Source of the DNA: Acetobacter oeni
GTDB lineage: Bacteria > Pseudomonadota > Alphaproteobacteria > Acetobacterales > Acetobacteraceae
Assembly: GCF_011516825.1 (NCBI RefSeq)
Contig: NZ_WOTA01000011.1
Coordinates: 56,459-120,458, forward strand
Length of the DNA: 64,000 bases
Direction: 5' to 3'
Part shown: positions 46,350 through 55,771 of the stretch, piece after piece
Layout: the number at the start of each line of letters is the position of its first letter
How positions within the stretch are numbered: position 1 is the first letter of the stretch
Notes under the pieces: generated by a model
The model's database searches: none
Told to the model about the DNA's origin: nothing
Seen by the model: only the letters and a program-made list of their open reading frames with translations
Program-made: the position numbers and the translations under genes

Positions 46350-47443
46350 CAGTGGCCACCACCGCTGCTGCCATCATTGTTTGGAACGACAAGTCCGCTC
46401 ACGCGCGCGCCCGGGCGTTCGGTCATTGTCGCAATGCCTGTGTGCATATTAATAATGGCCGCTGATCCCTGAAGCTGGTTCTGGCCGCGAGTAATATGGA
46501 CAGTGCCAACAATCCTCGCAATTCCGGTATCCGGGACATAAACGCCACGATCACCGGTTACAACTTCTGTCGGAGTGCGAACCCAGACATGGCCGAATGC
46601 GTTTACTTTTTCCAGTTTACCTGAACCATTGGAGACAGGATCACTTCCCGGCTTTTTTACCGGGGCAGGCGTAGTATCACCCGCTGGTTTGTTATCAGGC
46701 GGAGCACTGTAGCCAACCAGAACGTCCGCACGGATCTGCTTGGCTTCATTTGTCGTCACAGTGGCATCGCCACGACCGATCGAAATTCTCGTATCTGAGT
46801 AATATTCCATCGAATCGCGGGCAGTCAGAACATCCTGAGGCGTCGTGAGTTTCATCGCGTGCCCCGTCATGACCAGTGTGGCTTTGTCGATATCATAAAC
46901 GGCTTTGTCGCCCCAGGCCTGATCGGTCTGGGTGAAAATATGCACGTGTCCCATAGCTTCCAGGCGGTAAATTTCGTTCGAGCCGGAACTGTCCATGCCG
47001 CCAGCCCCGGGAGCGGACGCATTTGCTCCGCCTTTGTCGCCGGGTGCTGCCGGGCTGGCGAGAGGAGGGCTGTTCCCTGGTGGCTTTTCCTGAACGTCAC
47101 CGGAAGAACTGACCGGCGACGGAGCCATCGGGTTTACAGCATCCGGCGTTACAGCCTTTTTCCGATAATAAGCAATCAGGCGGTCGGCTGTAACAGTCAC
47201 ATCTCCACGCACCGCCTGAGCCTGGTCATAAGCAGTGACCTTCTGGGCATTCTGATCCCAGTCGAAGCCACCGACAGCCGTCACTGTGATCTGACCGCCG
47301 TGAGACAAATCGATTGCCTGCGCACATGCGCGCTGCGAGGGAAAGGCCAGGTTAAGAATGATCACCGCCGTGCCGAGTAAAATCCCTGGCGAGGCATTGA
47401 TGAGCGTCCCGGCTGTCATGCGGGAGGGGAAGCAGAGCAACAT
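46349..47443 (-). CDS. lptA: LPS transport periplasmic protein LptA with low-complexity inserts
   Basis: LptA forms the periplasmic bridge that carries LPS between inner and outer membranes. The OstA-type beta-jellyroll pieces are visible (ITVTAVGGFDWDQNAQKVTAYDQAQAVRGDVTVTADRLIAYY; VLTARDSMEYYSDTRISIGRGDATVTTNEAKQIRADVLVGY; DRGVYVPDTGIARIVGTVHITRGQNQLQGSAAIINMHTGIA). At 364 aa it is about twice the E. coli length (185). The extra residues form two Pro/Ser/Gly-rich inserts, about 100-150 and 255-280. A signal-like hydrophobic segment lies near residue 16-40. The gene abuts lptC without a gap. Confidence 0.9.
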   Translation of the reverse strand: MLLCFPSRMTAGTLINASPGILLGTAVIILNLAFPSQRACAQAIDLSHGGQITVTAVGGFDWDQNAQKVTAYDQAQAVRGDVTVTADRLIAYYRKKAVTPDAVNPMAPSPVSSSGDVQEKPPGNSPPLASPAAPGDKGGANASAPGAGGMDSSGSNEIYRLEAMGHVHIFTQTDQAWGDKAVYDIDKATLVMTGHAMKLTTPQDVLTARDSMEYYSDTRISIGRGDATVTTNEAKQIRADVLVGYSAPPDNKPAGDTTPAPVKKPGSDPVSNGSGKLEKVNAFGHVWVRTPTEVVTGDRGVYVPDTGIARIVGTVHITRGQNQLQGSAAIINMHTGIATMTERPGARVSGLVVPNNDGSSGGGH

Positions 47444-48205
47444 TCAACTGGCCTTATCGTGCGAGCCGTTGCGATCATCGTTCAGGATGAGCCTTCCCGG
47501 ACCGCGAAACTGAGCAATACCATCGTGTTCAGCCAGGAAGTAACCTCTCGCGTCCAGGACGCCAAACGGCCCTTCAACATGCACCCAGTCATCGGAAGCA
47601 ACAACGCCTTCATGCATCTCCACGTCGGCAACGGGCCCGCGCATCATGAGCCCATCGTCGCGATAAAGCGTCACCTCATTCGTGAGATCCAGAATTTGCT
47701 CGTGCTGCATATAAACGCCGCTCTCAGATTGCAGGTAAAGCCATTGACCGCTCTGGGTCAGTGTATCTGCTGCCGGTGAGATAAGGTCGATTCTGTCCTG
47801 ATCAATCTGGTGCGCGGTTCTGGCCGTTATCATAAACGGACGGTCATGAGAATCGACACTGCGATAGATTGCTCCTTCCAGATTGCCGCTTTCAAGTTTC
47901 AGGCGGGTCGCTTCTGTCAGAGCCGTGTGGCTGGCATTCATCATGCGGTCGATTTCCGGCCACACGGCAATAGAGGCCAGCAAAAGGAGAGCAAGTCCTG
48001 GCAGTACCCATTTTGCCCACCGTAGCATAGCGCGACGGCGCGCCAGTTCGGCAGCGGCGGGTGCCCGGCGCGCGGTCACAGCCGCAGCCTCGATTACATT
48101 CCGCTGACGGCGCGCCGTCTCATCAGAGCGATTGAAGTCCTGTCGTTCAGCACGCGCAGGGGGGTCTGGTTGTCGGGGTGTGCGATCGTCCGGTGTATCC
48201 GCCAT
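47444..48205 (-). CDS. lptC: LPS export protein LptC
   Basis: LptC is an inner-membrane anchored protein that passes LPS from the LptBFG transporter to LptA. The 253-aa protein has a long basic cytoplasmic N-terminus (about 1-60, rich in Arg/Asp), one membrane segment (WVLPGLALLLLASIAVWP) and a periplasmic OstA-like domain. E. coli LptC has a very short N-terminus, so the 60-residue tail is unusual but seen in Acetobacteraceae-like proteins. The ATG at 48205 is one base after the kpsF stop; a longer frame upstream overlaps kpsF. Confidence 0.85.
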   Translation of the reverse strand: MADTPDDRTPRQPDPPARAERQDFNRSDETARRQRNVIEAAAVTARRAPAAAELARRRAMLRWAKWVLPGLALLLLASIAVWPEIDRMMNASHTALTEATRLKLESGNLEGAIYRSVDSHDRPFMITARTAHQIDQDRIDLISPAADTLTQSGQWLYLQSESGVYMQHEQILDLTNEVTLYRDDGLMMRGPVADVEMHEGVVASDDWVHVEGPFGVLDARGYFLAEHDGIAQFRGPGRLILNDDRNGSHDKAS

Positions 48206-48206
48206 A

Positions 48207-49304
48207 TTACGCCACGCCTGCCCGAAGAAGATCATGCACATGAACGACACCGATCACGTGTCTCTCGGTATCCAGAACAAAAAGCGATGTGATCGGTTTC
48301 GGCCTGTCATTCATCACGCGTAGCGCTTCGGCTCCCAGAACATCAGCTCCGATCGTCAGCGGTTCGCGATTCATCACCTCATATGCGCATGTCCGGGCCA
48401 GATCGCGGTCAAGCGCCGCGCGCAGGTCGCCATCAGTAACAATGCCGGCCAGTGTGCCATCTGCATCGAGTACAGCCACACACCCCAGCGCCTTGCGGGT
48501 GATCTCGACGATCACGTCCCGGAGCGTTGCGGAGAGAGGGACTGTCGGAACTGATTCTCCTGTGCGCATCAGATCGCGGACCGTCCGGAGTTTTACGCCA
48601 AGTCTGCCGCCCGGATGAAAGACGCCAAATTCGCCGGCGGTAAAACCGCGCTGTTCCATCAGCGAGACAGCGAGCGCATCTCCGAGCGCGAGTTGCATAA
48701 TGCTGCTGGTCGTGGGGGCCAGCCCCATCGGACAGGCTTCCGGCATTGAAGGTGTCAGCAATACAACATCGGCGGCTTTAGCCAGTGCGGAAGTCCTGCA
48801 GGCCGTAATCGCAAAAAGCGGTAGTCCGTACCGGCGGCTGTGTGCGACGATGTCAGCCAGTTCGGAAGATTCGCCCGAATTGGATAAAGCGAGAATGGCA
48901 TCGCCTGCCGACAGCATCCCAAGGTCTCCATGGGATGCTTCAACAGGATGAACAAAAATGGCCGGAGTACCCGTGGAACTCAGGGTGGCCTGAATTTTTC
49001 GCCCGATATGGCCTGATTTCCCGATGCCGGTCACGACGACACGGCCGTCAAGCCGCGCGATGAGATCAATCGCCCGGGCAAAAGCTGCGCCCAGCCCGTG
49101 TGTGTCAGCCATGGTCTTTTCGAGTGCAATCAGACCGGCCGCTTCGGCGGTTAATACGGCACGGGCAGCGGTAATCGGATTGCGGGGAAAGTCCCGGGGC
49201 ATGTCGACAGGCGGATTTCCTGCGGTATTGCCTGCCCGTGAGGGCGTTGCCTGCTGTGCAGATGGCCCGGAAAGATTGGGAGAGCTCATGCCGGTTTCTA
49301 TCAT
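48207..49304 (-). CDS. kpsF: Arabinose-5-phosphate isomerase, KpsF/GutQ family
   Basis: This enzyme makes D-arabinose 5-phosphate for Kdo, a sugar of the LPS core, so its place before lptC fits. It has the SIS domain (VVVTGIGKSGHIGRKIQATLSSTGTPAIFVHP with catalytic EASHGDLGML), the GLAPTTSSIMQLALGDALAVSL signature, and two CBS domains at the C-terminus. The start is uncertain: ATGs at 49289, 49304 and 49388 are in frame, and the last overlaps the rnd-like gene by 35 bases. I chose 49304, which has GAGGG directly before it; no candidate has a well-spaced ribosome binding site. Confidence 0.93.
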   Translation of the reverse strand: MIETGMSSPNLSGPSAQQATPSRAGNTAGNPPVDMPRDFPRNPITAARAVLTAEAAGLIALEKTMADTHGLGAAFARAIDLIARLDGRVVVTGIGKSGHIGRKIQATLSSTGTPAIFVHPVEASHGDLGMLSAGDAILALSNSGESSELADIVAHSRRYGLPLFAITACRTSALAKAADVVLLTPSMPEACPMGLAPTTSSIMQLALGDALAVSLMEQRGFTAGEFGVFHPGGRLGVKLRTVRDLMRTGESVPTVPLSATLRDVIVEITRKALGCVAVLDADGTLAGIVTDGDLRAALDRDLARTCAYEVMNREPLTIGADVLGAEALRVMNDRPKPITSLFVLDTERHVIGVVHVHDLLRAGVA

Positions 49305-49353
49305 CCCTCGGGACGCTTCGGTCAATTGCGTCTGATCGGAACAGCCCGCAGAT

Positions 49354-50013
49354 TCAGGCGCGATGGGAGAAGATGTCCGGATCTTCATATCCGAGTAAGT
49401 CCAGCCGTGCACGGGCGGGCAGAAAATCGAAGCAGGCCTGCGCCAGTTCACGACGGTTCTCCCGCACCAGCAGCGCTTCCAGTTTGCTCCAGAGCATATG
49501 CAGATACAGAACATCGGATGCCGCATATGCAAGCTGTTCAGGAGTAAGCTCAGGCGCTCCCCAGTCGGAACTTTGTTGCTGTTTGCTCATTTCGGCCCCC
49601 AGCATCTCACGGCAGAGAGCCGCCAGACCATGCCGATCGGTAAAAGTTCGCACCAGCCGTGCCGCAATTTTGGTGCAGACAGTGGGACCCACGGTAATGC
49701 CGAGCGTATGTTGCAGGATCGCTACATCGAAGCGCGCAAAATGCATAATTTTCAGAATGGAAGGATCTGACAAAATGCGCCTGAGATTCGGACAGTCGGC
49801 CGGCTTCCCTCCGGGCTGATCCGGAATGATCTGAACGAGATGGGCCGTACCGTCACCAGATGATAATTGTATGAGACAGAGCCGATCCCGATACGGATTC
49901 AGACCCATGGTCTCCGTATCGACGGCAACACGCGGGCCAAAATCAAGGCCGTCTGGCAGATCATTGCGATGCAGCGTGATCGCACCATCGGTTGGGATCT
50001 GCCTGCCGGCCAT
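49354..50013 (-). CDS. Ribonuclease D-type 3'-5' exonuclease
   Basis: A short RNase D-like protein (219 aa) with only the DEDDy exonuclease domain: VAVDTETMGLNPYRDRLCLIQLS (DxE), KIMHFARFDVAILQ (second Asp) and QLAYAASDVLYLHMLW (Tyr and last Asp). E. coli RNase D has two added HRDC domains, which are missing here, as is common for the alphaproteobacterial version. It matures tRNA and other RNA 3' ends. It is first in the strand order rnd-kpsF-lptC-lptA-lptB-rpoN-hpf, 30 bases after a tRNA-Leu gene. Confidence 0.9.
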   Translation of the reverse strand: MAGRQIPTDGAITLHRNDLPDGLDFGPRVAVDTETMGLNPYRDRLCLIQLSSGDGTAHLVQIIPDQPGGKPADCPNLRRILSDPSILKIMHFARFDVAILQHTLGITVGPTVCTKIAARLVRTFTDRHGLAALCREMLGAEMSKQQQSSDWGAPELTPEQLAYAASDVLYLHMLWSKLEALLVRENRRELAQACFDFLPARARLDLLGYEDPDIFSHRA

Positions 50014-50043
50014 GCGTCGTCCATCAGATTTTTAGAGAAACTC

Positions 50044-50130
50044 TGGTGCCCAGAAGAAGACTCGAACTTCCACGACCTTGCGGCCACAGGTACCTGAAAC
50101 CTGCGCGTCTACCAATTCCGCCATCTGGGC
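50044..50130 (-). tRNA. tRNA-Leu (anticodon CAG)
   Basis: The minus strand folds into a class II tRNA: acceptor GCCCAGA/TCTGGGC, anticodon stem CAGGT/ACCTG with loop TTCAGGT (anticodon CAG), long variable arm, T-arm around TTCGAGT, discriminator A and an encoded CCA (50044-50046). It lies between pepN (divergent) and the RNase D-like gene. Confidence 0.95.
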
Positions 50131-50277
50131 AAGATGACAGCCCGTTTCCGGGTTGCTGGAGGAGGCGTGTAAACGGGCGGAGCGAGACGGTCAAGGGGCC
50201 TTTCATGCGATTTGTAACATCTTCCACGCTGGTGCCACATGTGGTTCCCTCGTCGCAACAAACATCCGGGATCCGAC

Positions 50278-52938
50278 ATGCGCCACTCGCTACTCCTTGC
50301 CTCAACGCTGTTCTGTGCTGTCAGTCTGTTTGCCGGGCCAATCCGATACGCACGCGCCGAAGCTCCGTTCTCGTTCAGTGCCACGCCCGGTCAGTTGCCC
50401 AAAAACGTGGTGCCGTCAGCTTACGACATCGCACTGACCACTGATATGAAAGCGCTGACCCTCAGTGGTCATGAGGCGATTTCGGTATCTGTATTTGCCG
50501 TAAGTGACACAATTACGCTGAATCAGGCCGGTCTTGCTGTGCGGTCCGCGACGATTGACGGCCAGCCGGTGGTTGTGAGTGCGGACGAGGCAGCGCAGAC
50601 GCTCACGCTGCGTCCGGAGCAGCCGCTCGTCGCCGGGCAGCACAAAATTGATCTGTCCTGGACAGGGCCGATTCCGCAGACTCCGAACGGCATTTATTAC
50701 GATGATTATCATGATTCCACAGGCGCAAAGAAGCGTATGCTCGTGACACAGTTTGAGGTCGCCGATGCGCGTCGTATGTTCCCGTGCTGGGATGAACCGG
50801 TCTTCAAGGCGACGTTCCGGCTTAACGTCGCCCTGCCGAAAGCATGGGTCCCGATCAGCAACATGCCGGTCGAATCCACCGTGGCTGCATCGGGTGGCAT
50901 GCAGCGCGTTACCTTTGCGGTGACGCCGCGCATGTCCACCTACCTGCTCGCACTTGTTGCGGGTGACCTTGCTGCAACTCATGGGCATGGCGACGGGACG
51001 CCGGTCAATACATGGGCGCCGGCAGGCGAAGAGCGGAATACGGAGTATGCCACGCAGGCCGCTTCTGCAATTCTGCCTTATTACAATGACTATTTTGGAA
51101 CGGCTTATCCTCTTCCAAAACTTGATCTGATTGCTGTTCCCGGAAACTATGAAGCCGGAGCAATGGAAAACTGGGGTGCCATCACTTTTATTGATGAAGA
51201 TCTGCTTTACGATCCCATGCACAGCTCTCCCGGCACGAAAGAGCTCGTCTACCTCGTTGTCGCGCATGAAATGGCTCATCAGTGGTCGGGTGACCTGGTC
51301 ACTATGGCCTGGTGGGACAATATCTGGCTGAATGAAGGCTTTGCGACCTGGATGGAGACCAAGGCGCTCGATCATTTCAATCCGGACTGGGAAATATGGC
51401 CGCGCGAGCACGCGGGGCGTGAGGAAGCGATGGCGCAGGATGCGCTCTCGACGACGCATCCGATTCAGCAGCCCGTTCGGGATGTCAGTCAGGCAAGCAG
51501 TGCGTTTGATCGTATCAGCTACCAGAAAGGTGAGCAGATCATCCGGATGGTGGAGACGTGGCTCGGTCCGGATACTTTCAGGGATGGTATGCGGGTGTAT
51601 ATGAAAGCGCATGCTTACAGTAATGCGACCAGTGCTGATCTGTGGAACGCTCTTTCAGGTGTATCACATCAGGATGTCGGGGTGATTGCCAGAACTTTTA
51701 CGGAACAGCCGGGTATTCCTCTTGTCAGTGTTTTGGAGAGTTGCCGCGATGGAAAAACGATTGTCGCTCTTCAGGAAAGCCGTTTTACGATTCATGATCC
51801 GAAAGCCGCCCCGCTTCACTGGCGTATTCCGGTTGTGATGGGTGGCCCCGGCGTTGCGGGCCGGAAAGTGGTTCTGGCCGACAACATGACGATGCGTTTC
51901 CCGGGCTGCACTCCGGCGATCAAAGTCAATCTGGGGGAAAGCGGTTATTATCGTGCTTCCTATGATCCGGCGACTTTCAGAGCACTGAAAAATAACTTCA
52001 CCCACTTTGATGCAACCGACCGGGTCAACCTTCTTGGTGATCAGTTCGCACTTTTTGAGGCAGGCAAAGGAGAGCTTGCTGATTATCTTGATCTTGTGTC
52101 GGGTCTGACCCGAAATGGCGAAACCAGCGTAGCTGTATGGCAGGACACGCTCGCTCATCTTGAGCGACTGGACGATCTTGAACAAGGTTCACCCTCGCGC
52201 CCGGCTTTCCGGGCTTTTGTTCGCGAATTGCTGACCCCGCAACTTGCACGTCTGGGCTGGAATCCCCGGCCAGGTGAAAGTTTCCTGGATACACTGCTGC
52301 GGCCGCAGATTATTCAGATTCTCGGCGTAATGGATGATCCTGTCGTCGCGGCTGAAGCCGCAAAGCGATTTGCTGCCTGGCGAAAAGACCCGGCATCGCT
52401 TGATCCGGGTCTTGTGCAGCCCGTGATGCAGACTGTGGGCCTTCATGCGGATGAAACGACATGGACTGTACTGGCGGACGTTGTTCGTAAAACACCGGAT
52501 ACTGAGCGGAAGCGGCGTTTCTTTGCCGCTCTTGCGCGCTCGCAGGCGCCTGAGCTTATCCGCAAAGCCGTGCGGCTGGCCTGGAGTGGCGCGATCCCGA
52601 ATGGCCGCATTGTCCGTTCGCTGAGTGTTCTGGCACATAACAGTGAGAACCCTGATCTGGTCTGGGAACAGGTTATCGCAAACCAGGCGCAGATCAGCAG
52701 ACTCCTGACTCCCCAGGGTCGCGAAGATCTGCTGCCTGCAATCGCGTCGGCAACCTTCAATCCGGCAATCGTACAGCAAATGAGAGCTGCTGCGGGCAGT
52801 TCCGCTACGTCCGGCGCACGTATTGCCGCTGACCGCAGTGCGGAACAGGTGGCCACAAACATAGATCTTCGGCTTCGGGCTCAGCCGGCTATCGCGCAAT
52901 GGCTGGCTGCGTCCGGGTTTGCTGCGGAAGCGCACTAA
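50278..52938 (+). CDS. M1-family aminopeptidase, probably exported
   Basis: A zinc aminopeptidase (886 aa) that removes N-terminal residues from peptides. It shows the exopeptidase motif GAMEN (294-298) and HEMAH-x18-E (330-353: HEMAHQW to WLNEGF). A signal peptide (MRHSLLLASTLFCAVSLFAG then a basic RYARAEA) indicates export, unlike cytoplasmic PepN. The C-terminal half is an ERAP1-like helical domain. The ATG at 50278 is chosen for the signal peptide; the frame is open 13 codons further up. It stands alone between tRNA-Leu and the NDUFA9-like gene. Confidence 0.93.
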   Translation: MRHSLLLASTLFCAVSLFAGPIRYARAEAPFSFSATPGQLPKNVVPSAYDIALTTDMKALTLSGHEAISVSVFAVSDTITLNQAGLAVRSATIDGQPVVVSADEAAQTLTLRPEQPLVAGQHKIDLSWTGPIPQTPNGIYYDDYHDSTGAKKRMLVTQFEVADARRMFPCWDEPVFKATFRLNVALPKAWVPISNMPVESTVAASGGMQRVTFAVTPRMSTYLLALVAGDLAATHGHGDGTPVNTWAPAGEERNTEYATQAASAILPYYNDYFGTAYPLPKLDLIAVPGNYEAGAMENWGAITFIDEDLLYDPMHSSPGTKELVYLVVAHEMAHQWSGDLVTMAWWDNIWLNEGFATWMETKALDHFNPDWEIWPREHAGREEAMAQDALSTTHPIQQPVRDVSQASSAFDRISYQKGEQIIRMVETWLGPDTFRDGMRVYMKAHAYSNATSADLWNALSGVSHQDVGVIARTFTEQPGIPLVSVLESCRDGKTIVALQESRFTIHDPKAAPLHWRIPVVMGGPGVAGRKVVLADNMTMRFPGCTPAIKVNLGESGYYRASYDPATFRALKNNFTHFDATDRVNLLGDQFALFEAGKGELADYLDLVSGLTRNGETSVAVWQDTLAHLERLDDLEQGSPSRPAFRAFVRELLTPQLARLGWNPRPGESFLDTLLRPQIIQILGVMDDPVVAAEAAKRFAAWRKDPASLDPGLVQPVMQTVGLHADETTWTVLADVVRKTPDTERKRRFFAALARSQAPELIRKAVRLAWSGAIPNGRIVRSLSVLAHNSENPDLVWEQVIANQAQISRLLTPQGREDLLPAIASATFNPAIVQQMRAAAGSSATSGARIAADRSAEQVATNIDLRLRAQPAIAQWLAASGFAAEAH

Positions 52939-53145
52939 GCGCACGATCACATCGGAGGCAGTGGAAGAGCAGGAGACGCATTCGCTCGCCGCTGTCTGGC
53001 GCTGCTCACGCGCGCATGATCAGCGGGGCTGTGGACAGGAGAGGTTCCGGATGTATCGTGTTCGCCGAAAGTCGGGGGTGACGTTTTCGTGCGCGGTCCT
53101 TTCGATCATGATCCAGGGTTATTTCCGGAACGCTCGGGGAGTAAA

Positions 53146-54132
53146 ATGATGACAGGTCAGCGTGTTGCGACTGTCTTCGGTGGTTCAGGTTTTCTCGGAA
53201 AATACGTCGTCCGCAAGCTGGCGCAGGATGGATATGCCGTGCGTGTGGCCTGTCGTCGTACCGATCTTGCGAACAGTCTCCGTCAGCTTGGGGCGGTTGG
53301 CCAGATATCGCCTTTTTATGCACCCGTTCAGAGTGACGATGACGTGAACGCCGCTGTGACGGGCGCGGACGTTGTCATCAATCTTGCTGCCATCCTCTCA
53401 GCCCCAACCGTCGCGAAGCTGGAGGCGGTGAATGTAAAAGGTGCTGCCCGTGTTGCCAGGCTGGCCGCCGCGCAAGGGGTTGGAACACTGGTCCAGATGT
53501 CGGCTATCGGCGCATCCACTTCAGCCGGATCGGCCTATGCGAGAAGTCGGGGAGCCGGTGAGGAGGAGGTCAGACTGAATTTTCCTGCCGCAACGATTGT
53601 CAGGGCATCCGTGCTGTTCGGACCGGAAGATCATTTTCTTAATCTCTTCGCCGCGCTGGCGCGGTATGTTCCTCTGGGGATGCCGGTTTACGGTTTCCAT
53701 ACGCTTGTTCAGCCAGTTTACGTAGCGGATGTGGCGGAAGCGATCCGCCGCATTGTTGCCACCAGTGCCGACGTGCGTCCCTCGGAGACAAGTGTTTGTG
53801 AGCTGGGTGGCCCGGAGGTATTGAGCATGGCTGATGTTTGTCGCCGTGTGCTTTCGATGACGGCCCGGAGTAAGCCGGTTTTCGCTGTGCCTTCTTCCCT
53901 GGCGGCGCTGCAGGCTGCAATTCTTGAGCGGCTCCCGGGGCGGATGCTGACGCGTGATCAGCTCAGGATGCTGGCTGTGGACAATGTCACTTCCGACGGG
54001 ATGCCTGGTTTCCAGAATATTGGAATGGCCCCGGTATCGATGGATCTGATTGCACCAGCCTATCTGCAACGTTATGCGGCTGGTGGAGGGGAGAAAAATT
54101 TTATTATAAATCAAATGGTTGATTTGAAATAA
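53146..54132 (+). CDS. NDUFA9-like NAD(P)-binding protein (complex I accessory family)
   Basis: An atypical short-chain dehydrogenase (328 aa) with VATVFGGSGFLGKYVVRKL, LVQMSAIGASTSAGSAYARS and ATIVRASVLFGPEDHFLN, the pattern of the bacterial homologues of the respiratory complex I subunit NDUFA9. These bind NAD(P) and in Alphaproteobacteria may act in complex I or ubiquinone-related work; the exact role is not established. The ATG at 53146 has GGGGAG upstream; the 207 bases before it hold no clear gene. gltD follows by 200 bases. Confidence 0.88.
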   Translation: MMTGQRVATVFGGSGFLGKYVVRKLAQDGYAVRVACRRTDLANSLRQLGAVGQISPFYAPVQSDDDVNAAVTGADVVINLAAILSAPTVAKLEAVNVKGAARVARLAAAQGVGTLVQMSAIGASTSAGSAYARSRGAGEEEVRLNFPAATIVRASVLFGPEDHFLNLFAALARYVPLGMPVYGFHTLVQPVYVADVAEAIRRIVATSADVRPSETSVCELGGPEVLSMADVCRRVLSMTARSKPVFAVPSSLAALQAAILERLPGRMLTRDQLRMLAVDNVTSDGMPGFQNIGMAPVSMDLIAPAYLQRYAAGGGEKNFIINQMVDLK

Positions 54133-54334
54133 AACCAGATCGGACCTTTTTGTGCATTCCTCCGATGTGTGTTGCGGATATTTTAGCGTCCACTTCCGGT
54201 AATAGGGCAGTTTTGCTGTCTTTTGTTTCGCCGCACCGTGAGTTATCGTTGTTTTTTCCTCCTGAAGCAGAGGGTGGCCGGTCGGTCGCGTTCACTCTTC
54301 ACCGGGATTTCGCGCCCACAAGGAACTGTTGCGC

Positions 54335-55771
54335 ATGTCCGCAAAAATGCTCTCGTTCGTCTCTGTTTCCCAGGTTCAGCCGCCAAAGCGGCTGGCTGGT
54401 GAACGTCGCGCTGATTTTGACGAAATTTATGAGGATTTCGCAACCGGACAGGCGAGTGTGCAGGCCAGTCGCTGTTCGCAATGCGGGGTGCCTTTTTGTT
54501 CGATTCATTGTCCGTTGGGAAACAATATCCCCGACTGGCTGATGCTGACGGCGGAAGGGCGGCTGGAGGAGGCCTACGCGGTGTCTCAGGCGACCAATAC
54601 GTTTCCGGAGATATGTGGCCGTATTTGCCCGCAGGATCGTCTCTGTGAAGGAAACTGCGTGATCGAAAAAGGCTTCGAGAGTGTTACTATCGGAGCTGTT
54701 GAGCGCTACATTACTGATACGGCTTTCGAAAAGGGCTGGGTTAAGCCGGCGATGCCTGTCCATGAACTGGAAAGCTCGGTGGCTGTTATCGGGGCGGGTC
54801 CGGCCGGTCTTGCGGCCGCCGAACGACTGCGTGCCGCCGGGCACAAAGTTCATGTTTATGACCGTCATGACAGAGTCGGTGGTCTGCTGATCTACGGCAT
54901 TCCCGGGTTCAAGCTTGAAAAAGATATCGTTGCCCGCCGGGAAAAGCTTCTTGAAGATCAGGGTGTCGTGTTTCATCTCAATCAGTCGGTTGGTATCGGA
55001 GAGGGTGAGATCTCTCTGGCGCAGTTGCGAAGAGACTATGACGCGGTGCTGATCGCGACAGGTGTTTACAAAGCCAGAGAGACAGGTGGCCCCGGTTCGG
55101 GTCTCCCTGGCATTGTTCGTGCTCTGGATTACCTCACCGCCTCGAACAGACGTTCTCTCGGGGACAGGATTCCGGACGGCGAGCTTGAGGCCGCCGGAAA
55201 AGATGTTGTGGTGATTGGCGGAGGCGACACGGCCATGGACTGCGTGCGTACCGCGATCCGGCAGGGGGCGCGTTCGGTAAAGTGCCTTTATCGAAGAGAC
55301 CGTACGAATATGCCAGGCTCAGTACGCGAAGTGAAAAATGCCGAAGAAGAAGGTGTTGAGTTTGTGTGGCTGGCGGCTCCCGAAGCTTTTCTGGGCGACA
55401 GCGTGGTAACGGGCGTACGTGCGCAGCGCATGCGTCTCGGATTGCCGGATGCGACCGGGCGTCAGTCTATTGAGCCGGAATCGGATGGATTGTTTACCCT
55501 CAAGGCTGACCTCGTCATTAAAGCGCTCGGCTTTGATCCTGAACCGTTGCCGGAACTCTGGGGTGCCGATGATCTTGAAGTCTCCCGCTGGGGGACGATA
55601 AAAATTGATCGAGAGCGCTTTGAAACTTCTGTTCCTGGCGTGTTTGCCGCAGGAGATATCGTACGTGGCGCCAGTCTGGTTGTCTGGGCGATCCGTGATG
55701 GTCGTGATGCGGCTGAACAGATTGATCAGTGGATCAGAGAACCGGCTCCGGCTTCTCTGGCTGCGGAGTAA
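54335..55771 (+). CDS. gltD: Glutamate synthase small subunit
   Basis: GltD (478 aa) takes electrons from NADPH and passes them through FAD and 4Fe-4S clusters to GltB. It has the N-terminal Cys motifs RCSQCGVPFCSIHCPLGN and CGRICPQDRLCEGNC, the FAD site VAVIGAGPAGLAAAERLRAA, and the NADPH site VVVIGGGDTAMDCVRTAIRQ. The ATG at 54335 has AAGGA upstream. Its TAA overlaps the gltB ATG (TAATG), so the two subunits are translated together. The order gltD-gltB is opposite to that of E. coli. Confidence 0.95.
   Translation: MSAKMLSFVSVSQVQPPKRLAGERRADFDEIYEDFATGQASVQASRCSQCGVPFCSIHCPLGNNIPDWLMLTAEGRLEEAYAVSQATNTFPEICGRICPQDRLCEGNCVIEKGFESVTIGAVERYITDTAFEKGWVKPAMPVHELESSVAVIGAGPAGLAAAERLRAAGHKVHVYDRHDRVGGLLIYGIPGFKLEKDIVARREKLLEDQGVVFHLNQSVGIGEGEISLAQLRRDYDAVLIATGVYKARETGGPGSGLPGIVRALDYLTASNRRSLGDRIPDGELEAAGKDVVVIGGGDTAMDCVRTAIRQGARSVKCLYRRDRTNMPGSVREVKNAEEEGVEFVWLAAPEAFLGDSVVTGVRAQRMRLGLPDATGRQSIEPESDGLFTLKADLVIKALGFDPEPLPELWGADDLEVSRWGTIKIDRERFETSVPGVFAAGDIVRGASLVVWAIRDGRDAAEQIDQWIREPAPASLAAE

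Noticed and set aside
50416..51612. A 398-codon open frame on the minus strand
   Set aside because: It lies entirely inside the M1 aminopeptidase gene, has no domain that I recognise, and its composition is that of an antisense shadow.
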